DNA of 64,000 bases, from positions 5,394,001-5,458,000 of the forward strand of contig ML058526.1 in assembly GCA_003013855.2 (NCBI GenBank). Direction: 5' to 3'. The DNA comes from Liriodendron chinense. Its lineage: Eukaryota > Streptophyta > Magnoliopsida > Magnoliales > Magnoliaceae. The translations under genes were made by a program, and so were the position numbers. Below, one piece after another: positions 12,395-23,496 of this stretch. Each line of letters begins with the position of its first letter. Position 1 is the first letter of the stretch. The notes beneath the pieces were generated by a model, which made no database searches, was not told the origin of the DNA, and worked only from the letters and a program-made list of their open reading frames with translations.

Positions 12395-14680
12395 ATGTCT
12401 GAGACATTAGATTTCGATGCCATTCCGATGATGGGCGACCGGGACGAAGATCCAGAGCCCTCAAGTCCTTCTCTGGATTCCCAGGCGATGAAACCATCCG
12501 AGGACTTTGATTTCAAAACTGAGACTGAGGATCGAGGCCCTGAGATCACATTCCAACCTCTAGAGCAAGCCCCTGATGAAGAGGAGGATGCTTCGTGGAC
12601 TGCGGCGCCAGTGGAAGTCGTCGTGGCCGAGTAGCCGAGCAAGACCCCTCAGGTGTATAAACTTGATGATGTCGTGTCCAGGATAACCGAGGCTGAGCTG
12701 GATGAGTTAGGGGATTTATACCAAATTCCTGAGTAGATAAATCTTAGGGTTCCCCATTCGAAAGAGCTTTTGAGTTGACCTCCAAAGGGGGAGGTCGCTC
12801 TTTTTCCAGTCTTTTTTGCTTCTGGTCTTTGTCTACCTCCCCACCTTTGGTGCGAGAGGTTTTTAGGTCGCCTTAGTTTATCTTTAGGTCAGTTGCATAC
12901 TAATGCTTAAAAGTCCATTTTTTGTTGTTATGTATTGTGGTAGCAGATTGGGAACAAGGAGCTCACTGTAGCCGAGCTCCTCTCCCTCTTCCGAGCCAAG
13001 TCAAGCCCTGGTCGGGGCTTGTACTACTTTTCATCTTGGGCAGGCCATGGTAACTCCATCATCTCCGGCCTCCAGTCCTCCATAAAAATTGAAAGAAAAA
13101 TGGTTTTATGCCTCCAAGGGATGGGAGGCATCGCCGAGCGAGCACTGTCCTTTGTAATACCGGGTTTGAGATGACTTCACCTTGCCAGGTTGGGTCTCTT
13201 TCTGACCTTCTTGACTTTGTCATTTGATTGACTTCCTTATCCAAATTTGTACTGGAGTATCGATGTCCTCCTTTGCAGCTCATTTGAAGCACCAGTCAGG
13301 CATCACCCCCAAGTAAGTTCGCCAAATCAGGGTGGCCAGAGAGCACCCCGTCAAGGAGAGGGATTACAAGAAGCTCGTCATTCTCGAGCTCATCTACAAC
13401 TTTGATCTGGTTCCTAGAGGTAAGCGTGGCGAGGTCTGCCCGTAGTTTTTTTTTTATTTTTTATGTTAGACTTCTGACCTGCTAATATTTTAGTGCAGAG
13501 ATGGCCCTCAAGACCAAGCAGCTCCTTGCTGATATCTTGGAATGGGCTGAAACCTCATAGCCCCAGAAGAAGAAGGTGTCTATTAGGCCATGAGCCGAGG
13601 AGAGAACTCGGCTGCTACAAACTCAACTTCCCTAGTCCTTCTGCATGGCCTGGGGGGTTCACCCCCTCCTGCTAGGGCTGCTCCTCAAGCAGCTGCCGCC
13701 TCTCTTGCAATAATTGAGGCTCCGACTGTTCGGGAGTAGGCGGTCAGTTGATGATCGACCTTCTGCCCAAGGCGGTCCCTCTGGGTCAATTGTGCCCCCA
13801 TTGGGGGGAAGCGGAGCCTGGGAGGATAAGTCTAAGCAAGGTGATAATGCCCTTGTTGTCTGAGAGGTTCCCTTCTTGGGTGGACGGCATTGCCACATCC
13901 GCGCATGAGAACCCTAGCTTGGGCGGGGATCTAGAGATCGCGTCAACGTTGGATCCCGAGCAGATGATCGGGATGATGATAGAAAGCAGCCTCAGGGTAA
14001 GCTCTTCTTCTGACCTAGTTCACTTTCTCTGGTTTTCGACCTTCTCCAATTTTTAGTCTAACTCTTAGTGTTCTTCGCTGTAGGATGCTGCTACTGAGGT
14101 AATGGTCTGCCAGGTCTTGAAAGATCGGGCAAAGAAGATCATGGAGGTTGTACGCACTGGCGCCTCCTGCGCCTCCTGGAAGAAGAAGGTTGAGAAGGCC
14201 GAGAAAGCTCTTGAAAAGGTTAAGACCAAGGCAAAGGTCACGAGCTCGGATTTGGTGGTCACCCAAGCTGAAGTCAAGTCCGCGCAAGAGGCTATGACGA
14301 AGGCCGAGGAGGGTTGTTAGTCTATTGAGAACGAGTGGGAGTCTTTAAAGGTGGCTCTAAAGACCGTTGGGGACGAGAAGAAATCTCTCACCGCTCTCCT
14401 AGAGAAGTCTCAAGAAGAGCGATGACTAACATCGAAGCAGATAGGGGAAACTGAGGCTGCTCTGACTAAGTTGAAGGGTATCAATGAGAAGAACTGCAAT
14501 ATCAGGTTCCAGACTGTTGGATGGTGATCCAAGGCACCCATCCTGAGCTTGACTTCAGCTTCCTTGATGCTGAAGACAATGACACTCCTGCCGAGGGTGG
14601 GGACGCTGACAACGAGGGTTTTGGTGCAGTGGCGGCCGAGGATGTCGCTGCACAGGGAGGTGGTAGAGACGACGGAGACC
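12395..14680 (+). pseudogene. antisense extra ORF, 'putative gypsy type transposon' family
   Basis: The frame opened by ATG at 12395 has an acidic N-terminal 79 residues. It then runs through several stops without change of frame to about 13130: TAG 12632-12634, TAG near 12733, and a TGA, a TAA and a TAG further on. Recognisable blocks are SRITEAELDELGDLYQIP, LSLSLGQLHTNA, KELTVAELLSLFRAKSS and YYFSSWAGHG, which match the pattern I know for Pfam PF04195-type proteins of plant retroelements. A later exon-like segment (about 13280-13420) and a Lys/Glu-rich coiled coil (14102-14430) follow, suggesting former introns. Function in the element is unknown. Decay is mainly by point stops. A solo LTR cuts the 3' end at 14686. 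Confidence 0.7.
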
Positions 14681-14685
14681 CATGA
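14681..14685. repeat. target site duplication CATGA, left copy
   Basis: CATGA directly before the solo LTR; the identical pentamer follows it at 17689-17693. Confidence 0.85.
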
Positions 14686-17600
14686 TGTAACACCCCGTAT
14701 TTTCCAGTATTTTTTCGTATTTTCCCGTATTTTTTCGTATTTTTTTATGCCACTACTAAAACCCCACCATTTAAATAACCCATTTTCCACAATCATTTTT
14801 GACCCTAAACTTAGTGTATGGCCTATTTAAAACAAATTAACCGTACATGTCGAAAATCAGATCCCCGATCATTGTGCAAATGCCCTAATCAGAAATTTGA
14901 TCATAAGTGGCCCACCTTAACTCGGATTTGCCTCAATTTTGTTTTCAATGGCTAAAATGATGATGCCGACTTATTGAACAGAGGAAATGATTCTGATCCA
15001 CTTGAAGTAGACCCCACTTGTGAGGGCAGCATAAGCTAGGCGTGTGTACATACGATGCACGTTATCTAAGGAAGAAAATTTCCTTCTCCATTACGAGTCT
15101 TCTTCTCCGTTTTCTTCGCTGTAACAGCGTTGGACGCTGGCCGTCCGTGAACTCCACACCGTCCATCATTTGGACCCCACTTCGAAATCCAACCCGTCCA
15201 TTAGGTCAGCGCCCCACCCAAACCTAGTCATTCAAAGTTTTGTTGTCATCCGTCGCTTGTGCAATCCGATCCAAACCACCGTTCAAATGAAGATTTATCA
15301 AGATCGGGCCCACCGCTTTGCATGGGCACTCCAAACTTCACCCATAGCTCCTTGTAGACCCCACCAAGCCCTCCTACGGTCCCCGGTCAATAAAGTGCAA
15401 AAAAATCAGACGGGGTGTGTGCCAGGCGGTGCCAACGCCAAAACCGGATCTCTTCCCACCGACTTACGTAAGCTATAAACCCCCCATCCGTCTTCCTTCC
15501 CTCCTTCCAGAAACACCAGAGAGAGAGAGAGAGAGAGATCGTGAAGAGAGGAAGAGAGGGAGAGAGAGAGAGAGAGATGTTTCGTCTTCCTCATCCGCCC
15601 GCTGTGACAGCACCGTTCGCTGCCACCCCCACGTCTCTACACCGTCCACCAGCTGGGCCCTTTCTTGGATCTAAGCCATCCATCAGGTTAGTACCTCACC
15701 AAAAAATCTGTCCTTCCAAATATTGCAATCTTTTGTCAGTTGTGTGGCCCACTCTAACTCATTGATTTTAACCCTAGAAATCAAGATTCAGATCATCTGA
15801 GGATGTACTTTGCATGGACGTTCCAGATCCTATTTATAGCCATCGTGTGAGTCCCATCTACCATAAAAGAGAGAGAAGAAAGAAGAAGAAGAAAGAGAAG
15901 GAAAGAGAGAGAGAGAGGATTGGGTTGGGCCAAGTGAGTCGACTCGGCTGAGATCTCGAGATGAGTCGCTGATGAGAGAGGTAAGACCATCTAACCTTAA
16001 TGTAATTTTCTAGATCTAGCCTAAACCCTAACCCTAGGTGTAGATCTAACCCTAGTTGGTCGTGGCAATGAAAATCATGCATATCTACACCCTAATCTCA
16101 TATTTTTCCCATTCAACTATGTAGGTATGAATCCAAGTTTGATTTCACAACCCTAGCAACGTCTCAACCCATCCACTATCATAAGGTGGGGATTTCCTTT
16201 AAGCCCATCCACGATAATATTAAATTATATGTTGATTTATGCTTATAAATTAGGATTTTGTTATGTGACTTCTTGAAATCGTGCCTATTGAAATCTTTCC
16301 ATGTAATTATGAATTATATGATGTTCCTTGTTGTGTATATTGAATTTTGATATATGAACCATGCTTAAGTAGTTGGAAAAGGAATTGTTATGATGTACAT
16401 GCTCATATGGAAACCATGTTCGATTTACGTTGTCACGTGCTTATGATGATTGATATATTGTTTGCTTTGAGATATTGCATATGGATGTTACGTTAATGAA
16501 AACTCCTTGACCCCATACTGATGTAACCGTTGATGTAAAGAGATGAAGCCTGTGCGATACCTTGTTACGTTGGCATTACCATGTGGAGATTTTGGATGAA
16601 TATGCCTTATTGAGAAAGTCGGCATTACCGTGTGTCTTATTGAATAAATGTGCCTTAACATTGAGGATTTGGTATTGGCATTACCATGTATGTGTTGTTG
16701 ATTTCATATGCCAGGATGTTAAGTTTGGCACTACCGTGTGCGTATTGTTGTTTACGTGCCAAGGGATCTTTATTGATTCGTTACCTGTGATGGATCCATG
16801 GAAGTATGGAATTGATAAATGTGGGGACTCTTAAATTGATTGGGGTAAGGAGTGATCATTAGTCGTGAACATCATTTAATGGGCTGAATGCTAAACTGAC
16901 TTAATTAAAGGTGAACTAATCATGCATTCACTGGACCCGGCTTGGTGGGTCAGCCCCTCGGGTGTTAGAGAAAGTGTGCATGGGCCCGTTTCACTAGTTG
17001 GGTTTTGGTGCATGGGAAGAGTGGAGTGATCCCGTCCTAGCTAGAACCTCTGGTGACTAGTGGCTGGTGGAAGAGTGGAGTGATCCCGTCTCATTTGGTC
17101 AGGGTACCTTAGCCAGAGCATCCATGTCATGCATTGCATTAATCAAGATTTTTTATTGAATTGTTTTGATTTGATTAAATGAGAATATCTTGCTTGCGTT
17201 TACTCTGTGCCATTATTATCATGATTGTTTTAAAGGGATATTCCCCACTATGATAGCGTTTAACGCTATCCAACCACATCTCAGATAATCCAGGTGAAGA
17301 TCCATTAAGAGAATCGAACACTACGACGAAGTGCTCGAAGGCTCGTGGCAGCAAGTGACGGACGATGAAACTGAGGCGGCCTAAAGATAGATTATATTTA
17401 TGATCTTTGTAGAGTCTATTTATTTTCATGTAACTTGTAATAAGCCTCTCATTGAGACTAGAAAGTAGAATATTATGTAATTTGGATGGTTTAAGGACAT
17501 TATCTTGATAACGTAGAGTAGAAAAACTTTAAATAAGAATTTAAATTTTTGTCATTATGCTATGTATGCCATGAATGTATGGAATTACAGGTGAGTGTGT

Positions 17601-17688
17601 GGAAATGTAACCCTGACACACATGAGTTAACACCCGGAAGCTCGACCCATCGTGTTGTCCACGAGAGTCGAAATTTCGGGGCGTTACA
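14686..17688 (+). mobile_element. 3003-bp solo LTR, probably Tekay/Del-type chromovirus
   Basis: It begins TGTAACACCCCG and ends CGGGGCGTTACA, so it has TG...CA termini with an extended inverted repeat, bounded by perfect CATGA duplications. Nothing inside is coding. Length and termini agree with the long LTRs of the Tekay/Del lineage of Ty3/gypsy, known from memory rather than a search. The first 60 bp repeat a CGTATTTTTTCG motif. GA tracts lie at about 15521-15577 and 15868-15918. A degenerate repeat built on 'ggcattaccatgtg' occurs four times between 16570 and 16750. It arose by recombination between two LTRs of an element inserted in the antisense ORF. Confidence 0.8.
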
Positions 17689-17693
17689 CATGA
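17689..17693. repeat. target site duplication CATGA, right copy
   Basis: Matches 14681-14685 exactly. Confidence 0.85.
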
Positions 17694-18351
17694 TCTTCTT
17701 CTTTCTCTCTTTTTTTATATCTCCTATAACTCGATTATGTATAAACACTTATTTTTGAAATGAAATGAATGAAAATTTCTTTTTCTTTCATCTCCCAATG
17801 TTCGATAGCTTATAGTGTATATATGTTGACTCCCCTACTCCCATAACTGACTATGTTCTGTCGAGGGAGTGAAGGTATAATACTTGGTTATTTTTGAGTT
17901 GCTTGCCCCCCCCTCCCCGGTCACTCTCTTGGGCGAACATAATGTTCAACGAGGGTGTTAGATCGGCCTCATGAGCTTAGGCTTTTTGACTTCCCTTTTG
18001 AAGGTAGTCGGTGCTCATATTTTGGGAGTCTTTGACCTTTAATCCGACCTCTCTAGTCGGCATTAGAGATAGGCTCATGGATTATCTGTGGACCTTTGGG
18101 CGTTAGTGCAGTTTAACTCGCACATTAAGGGTGCACAACTCGATTTGAGCTTATGCACTTTACCTTTTTGGTTCGTATGCTTTGGCCTTAGCCTTTCGAG
18201 CATTGTAGTAGATGTTGAACACACAAGTAGTTGAGGAAAACACAAGTTTATTGAAGTGGAAATTGAATGTTACATGTAGCTCAAATTGAGGTAGAAGTTG
18301 GTCATTACATGTAGTTTGATTGCAGATCTTCTAAGGCGTCGCGGAGCTGAT
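17694..18351. other. tail-to-tail spacer between antisense ORF and pol remnant
   Basis: A continuation of the Tat-type element after the solo LTR. Pyrimidine-rich at first, then noncoding up to the inferred pol stop. No recognisable product. Confidence 0.5.
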
Positions 18352-19915
18352 CTATTGGTAGTAGATCCGTAAATGCTCCACATTCCAAGGGTGAGCGAGA
18401 GCATATCATTCAAGGTCTTCCAGCCAATAGGTGCCTGTGTAAGATACATCAATAACTCTATACGACCCTTACTAGCTTAGATCTAAGGCACCTGAGTCCT
18501 GCTCCTTGGTGCTTTCGGAGACCTCTTGTAGCACCATGTCTCATATTTTGAAACTTCTTTTCTTCACTTTTGAATTATAATACCGCACTACCCTCAGTTG
18601 ATAAGCGGCTACCTTAACCCGAGTACATTCTTTGACTTCTTCCGATAGGTCGAGGCTCAGTAGCATCTGACCTTCATTCTCATCTTACTTGAAGAGCTCG
18701 GTCCTATACGACGGCATGTCGATCTCGACTGGGATGACAACATCAGCTTCAAAGGCTAGAGAGAATGTGGTTTCTCCAGTTGTTGACCGAGCTGTGGTTT
18801 GGTATGCCCATAGCACATGGGAAAGCTCATCATCCCATGCACCTTTTCATTGGCTCAGCTTCGTCTTAAAATGTCCTTTAATGATTTTATTAACGGCCTT
18901 AACTTGGCCATTGGCTTGGGGGTGATAGGGCGAGGAAAAGGCATTTCGAATGCCAAGATCCATGCAGAATCTTCGGAATTGAGCATTGTTAAATTGACGC
19001 CCATTATCAGTGACAATGGTATGGGGAATGTCAAATTTGTAGATGATTGACTTCCAAATGATGTTAGTCGTTTTCTTCTCTGTGATCTTAACCAATGGCT
19101 CAGCTTCCACCTACTTGGTGAAGTAATCCACTGTGACGATGGCATACTTAGTTTGCTCTTTGCCTTTGGGGAGAAGTCATATGATGTCTACCCTCCACTG
19201 GGTGAATGACTAGGGGCTTCTCATGAGAGTAAGCTCTGTAGGCGACTGCTAAGGTATTGGGGCAAACCTTTAACACCTGTCTCACTTCTTCGTGATCTCT
19301 TGGGAGTCATTCTATATGGTTGACCAATAATATCCTTGCCGAATTACCTTGTGGGCTAGTTCTTGGCTCCTAAAATGATTACAAAAAACACCCTGATGGA
19401 TCTCTCTGAGGACAAAATCCGCTTTGTCTGGGTGTAGGCGTCTTAGATATGTAAGAGAAAAAATCTTTTTGTATAATGCATCGCCTATCATCATGTACTG
19501 AGTTGAGCGGTATCGAATCCTTCGCACTTTAAGTCTGTAAGTCTGCCTTCGGGCAAGTCTCCCTGTCTTAAGTAGCGAACTATTATGTCCATCTAGCTCG
19601 GCTCGGGAATGACTCTTTCACTTCTTCTTGAACGATGCTTTGCTCTGGCAAGAACTCGATTGGAATTGTTCTGGTGAGATTGTCATCATCTATTGACGTA
19701 AGTTTCACCAGTAAATTTGCATTTTTGTTCCCCGACCTGGGGACCTGAATGATCTCAAAGTGTTCAAACTGTCCGAGTAATTTTTGAGCTTTGTCTAGAT
19801 AAGCTATCATTCTCTTGTCCTTAGCTTGATATTTGGTGGTTACTTAGATGACCGCCATTTGCGAATCACTATCCACCTTCAATCTTCGAGCTCCCAATAC
19901 CTTAGCTAGGAGAAG
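18352..19915 (-). pseudogene. Ty3/gypsy pol remnant: RNase H C-terminus and integrase
   Basis: Read on minus from 19915, it starts within an RNase H domain (LGARRLKVDSDSQ, then IIQVPRSGNKNANLL). An integrase zinc-binding region follows around 19527-19312 (a stretch ending VIRQGYYW). The integrase core is at 19145-18847, with the second Asp in VTDNGRQF and a PYHPQANGQV block. The C-terminal tail ends near 18352 in PWNVEHLRIYYQ followed by TAG. Several stops and frame changes interrupt it. The N-terminal part of pol and all of gag are absent. Block order and sequence fit the Tat/Athila branch. It is non-functional. Confidence 0.85.
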
Positions 19916-20195
19916 CCCGGGTGATTCTACGATCGAGGACTAAGCTTATAGCTCGTTGGCTGTGTTTAGTAGAGCAACTCATCTTAGATTGTTTGACGTA
20001 TCCAAAATGACCTTCGTAAACATCAGACCGTCATAGTCCTTGTCTTCGACTCCCCTCCCTGTTATGGTTGGGCACCTGGTTTCCAAGGTCAAAGTCTCCT
20101 TAATTAAACTAACCTCCACAAGTTGAGGGCTTGTGGGCCGGTGGGCTTATTTGCTCTAGGCTCAGCTCGGCAAAGCTCGGAATATCCCTACAACG
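19916..20195 (-). repeat. 5' LTR fragment of the Tat-type remnant
   Basis: 280 bp that match the last part of the left LTR (about 11425-11719). The outer end reads TACAACG where the other LTR has CACAACA, so the terminal CA is mutated. The inner two thirds were lost in the deletion that also removed gag to RT. Confidence 0.7.
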
Positions 20196-20985
20196 TACAT
20201 GAAATCCATTCAATAGGTGGGTTTTGCCTTTTACTTATTATGGCCCTAGAATTGGGTTTTATAGGGTAAGTGATGATTCAATGGAGAGCTAAGATGATAC
20301 AAATTGGGGACCAAGGGGTTGGAGAAAATGGCCTAATGTGCACTATAGCTTTTGACAACTATTACTTTGCGGTCAGTTGATCATTTGACGAGTATAAATG
20401 CCGTTAGAAAGCTATTGATGCGAGCTCTACAACGTGGAAGTTGATAGAGTTGGTTTCCCCTAATAGATTTCTCGAGAATAGTGGACAAGAATTTCCTACA
20501 AAAGGCTTTCACAAAAGTTCTTGCTTTGAGTAGTTAGGCAAGGCCCACCATGATGTTTGTGAGAAATCCACCCTATCTATCTGTTTTGCAAGCTCATTTT
20601 AGGACATACAACAAAAAATCAGGTTGATCCAAAACTCAATGAGGCCATGCGATAAGGAAAATGGGGGAAAGAAATGTCTACCATTATAAGCTTCCTAGGC
20701 TTCATCTTGATGTTTATATTCCATCCAGACCGTTTATAAGGTCATCCCAATGAGATGAATTGAAAACACAAACTTAGGCTAATACACAACACTTTTGTGG
20801 CCATACTAATATTTCAACAATGGTCATTCAATCCATATTATTTCCTCTCATGTGTCCCACTTGAGTTTTGGATTCTCCTAATTTTCGGTTTCATGTCCTA
20901 AAATGAGCTCCCAAAATGAATGGACGAGGTGGATTTCTCGAAAACATTATGGTGGGCTCCACCTAGCTTCTTAGTGTAGGAACTT
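20196..20985. repeat. 790-bp direct repeat, right copy
   Basis: A diverged direct copy of 9882-10670. It starts TACATGAAATCCATTCAATA immediately after the LTR terminus. After 20985 the similarity ends. Confidence 0.8.
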
Positions 20986-22808
20986 AATTTGCCTGTGAGA
21001 AAAGGATGATTTCTAGATCAAAATTGTGTTTAAGTCTAAAAGTTTCTATTTTTTTTAGTAAGTTTCAATTTTTATTATTTTTAGAGTATTAAGAGTCAGG
21101 TTATGGTCCAGAGTTTTATTTTAGTCATCTAAAGCTTATTTACGAGTTTGGTAGAGTTATATGTCTTTTACGATTTTAGTTTGATAATCTTTACTACTTT
21201 AAAAAAGTTTTCTATTCAAATTAAATTGAGGTCTGTGATTTTTTTTTTTTTTGCCTATTTAAGAACATTAAATATGTTGTAAGCAAAATTTTCATTCAAT
21301 AGTATTAATTATATTTTCATTTTTAAAGATTTTCTCCTTCTTTATAGATTCAAGAGCTATTCTTAAAAGTAAATGGTGATCTTTTTTCTTTCTCCATGCC
21401 TCACTACATTATTTAGTTTTAAAGTGAAGTCTTTCCTTAGATCATAACTTCTATTAATCAATTGGTGTTAACAATTCTTTGAACAGCGTTAATAAACTAG
21501 TCACTAGGGTAGAGTCTATGCCTGTGAAATAAACCATACAAGAGTTGTAAGCTACGATTGGTCAATTAACTAAGACATGTAACACGAGGTGGTAACGGAT
21601 GGTTTACAATTAGAGAAGGGGCTTGTGGTCGGCCAGTTTAGGGTTCAACAAGTCTAACATCCCATGTCAAATCATAGAGCACAACTTCTTGGTAATGAGT
21701 ATAACTATGAGGAGGTGGCTGATGTCATTCCCTGGCATGGATGATGAGAAGATGCTAGACAAGATTAATTAGGACTATTGACTTAAGGTAGATCTCCCTT
21801 CAATGGATAATTTCAAATCAAGGACTTTCTTAATTAGCTCATGGAAATTAATAAAGTCCATAGCATACATACTTAAAGGTGAACCTTCATCATGGTGGAA
21901 GCAACTCCAACTCTCAAGGATGTGGCAATTGAAGGCACTAACACGAACTTGACCAAAGATAAAGAAGTTAATGCAGACATGATTCTTGCCTCTAAACTAT
22001 GATATTGTTTCAACAATATCAACATTGCCACCAAGAAAACCATATGGTGAGGTCTTTTGTTGAAGAAATTTATTGCTGATTCTCACTAATGATTTCATAA
22101 AAACAAAGTCTTAACTAGCAAGGCTCACAAGTGAACTTGGGACAATATAAAATCGCGTGATAATGAATTTGTTAAATTTTTTCCTAAAAACCAATGTGAA
22201 TCTTATTAATTGAAGATAAGGACAATACCTAGTGATATGAGGACCATGGGTCTGAGATGGATAGGTTACAATATCATAGTTAATATGTAAGAGTATCATA
22301 AATATACATGACATAAGTTAAAGGAAAGAGATTCCTTTGGTTGTCTTTAAGAACTTGAGGTGGACACAATGATCACTACAAATGAGAGTTGTGAGCCACG
22401 AATCTTAGTACCGTGTTATGCCCCGACCACTTAGTATGTTGTAGGACAAAACCTATGATTATTACTTTGTATTTTATCACCCTTTATAAGGAGACTAACA
22501 ATGAATTAGGATAGGTCTTCACGATCGGGTATGATAATGAGTCTGTGTGCCTTTGTCCTTCCTTAGATGAGATTATGAATGTGTTATAGATATAAACTTC
22601 TGCTCTGGACCGGTTAGACACTTGTATTGGTGGATCAAGGTCAAGTCTCTAGATTGAGAGGTCTATAGTGCTCGAATTATGATAAACTTAAGAATGTAAC
22701 GAGTCTAATCCTTAGACCTAAGGATGTGTGGGCAATCAAGGTTTTGATTGTATGTGTTTTAGCTCATTTTACGATGTCATTATTTAGTAAATAAAAGTAG
22801 GTGTAGTT
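20986..22808. other. no intact gene; faint gag-like trace near 21.8-22.0 kb
   Basis: AT-rich and noncoding. Around 21800-21940 a plus-strand reading gives a WWKQLQLSRM-like block reminiscent of Ty3/gypsy gag, but stops surround it and the trace is weak. A T run lies at 21240-21252. Confidence 0.4.
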
Positions 22809-22813
22809 GGGCA
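22809..22813. repeat. target site duplication GGGCA, left copy
   Basis: GGGCA directly precedes the copia element; the same pentamer follows it at 28026-28030. Confidence 0.9.
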
Positions 22814-23424
22814 TGTTGCGCAGCATGCCAACAACGCCGGTGAACCGAGATCCAATCTCCAGTCTCACCCACAAACGATAAACAGGAAGAAAATAATAAC
22901 TAGAAAAGAATCACACAAACCAACAATCCACAAGACAGAGATTTACATGGAAAAACCCCAACAAGGGTAAAAAACCACGGGTGCAAACTTCACTATGAAG
23001 AAAGAACGAAGTTACAAGTAATGCACTTACCTTCTCCTATGCTCCCATGCACAGAGATGGCCCTTTTGCTAATCCTCTTGCCTTTTTCTCACCTTGGACG
23101 TATAGAAGCCCTAATCCCCATGTCTAATCCCGGTTTACACCCCTTTATATAGTAAACCCAGCAATTAGAACAAAAAATAGGAAACCCGCGTCTTAAGCCC
23201 GAGGCCGGTCGGGCGCCCGGCCAATGCAAAGATCGTCCAGCGATAAAAACATGAAGCAGATGAATTTCGGGCGCCCGGTTACTTTGACCGTCGGGCGCCC
23301 GGCTGCTCACAAAACAGTTCAGTGGACTGAACAGCAAAATGGCTGAATTTTGGGCGCCCGGTCCACAAACCGTCCGGGCGCCCGACCATGTTCTGATGTG
23401 AGTGGTTTGTCTCCACACTCAACA
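22814..23424 (-). repeat. 3' LTR of the copia element
   Basis: TGTTGCGCAG...ACTCAACA on plus, equal in length to the other LTR. On minus a CTATATAAAGG TATA box lies at about 23142-23152. Upstream of it (23211-23385) are five copies of the palindrome GGGCGCCC at 23211, 23269, 23293, 23352 and 23376. Confidence 0.95.
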
Positions 23425-23440
23425 ATCTCCCACTTGGAGA
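23425..23440 (-). promoter_or_regulatory. polypurine tract of the copia element
   Basis: Read on minus, the purine-rich CCAAGTGGGAGAT lies directly before the TGTTGAGTG start of the 3' LTR. This is where plus-strand DNA synthesis would be primed. Confidence 0.8.
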
Positions 23441-23496
23441 CACATCACCACATGATCCTTCGTCTTCTACATTCGGAGTACACCACCTCCCAGTCT

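Larger units (their letters stand above)
10673..20195 (-). mobile_element. old, internally deleted Tat-type Ty3/gypsy element
   Basis: On the minus strand the order is 5' LTR fragment (20195-19916), RNase H and integrase remnant, tail-to-tail antisense ORF (plus strand), then the 3' LTR (about 11719-10673). Gag, protease, RT, the primer site and the inner part of the 5' LTR are missing: RNase H joins directly to LTR sequence near 19915. An extra antisense ORF between pol and the 3' LTR is known for several Tat-lineage elements. A 3.0-kb solo LTR is inserted in the antisense ORF. No matching 5-bp target duplication is visible; 790-bp direct repeats flank the element instead. Confidence 0.75.

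Noticed and set aside
15406..15765. Arg/Glu repeat ORFs in the solo LTR
   Set aside because: GA-tract translations; no homology and inside an LTR.
16022..16036. Telomere-like CCCTAA repeats
   Set aside because: Only two units, within the solo LTR; chance or LTR sequence.
22814..23424. Direct repeats of the window resembling a CRISPR array
   Set aside because: The GGGCGCCC sites are short palindromes in an LTR of a plant retrotransposon; no spacers or cas genes.
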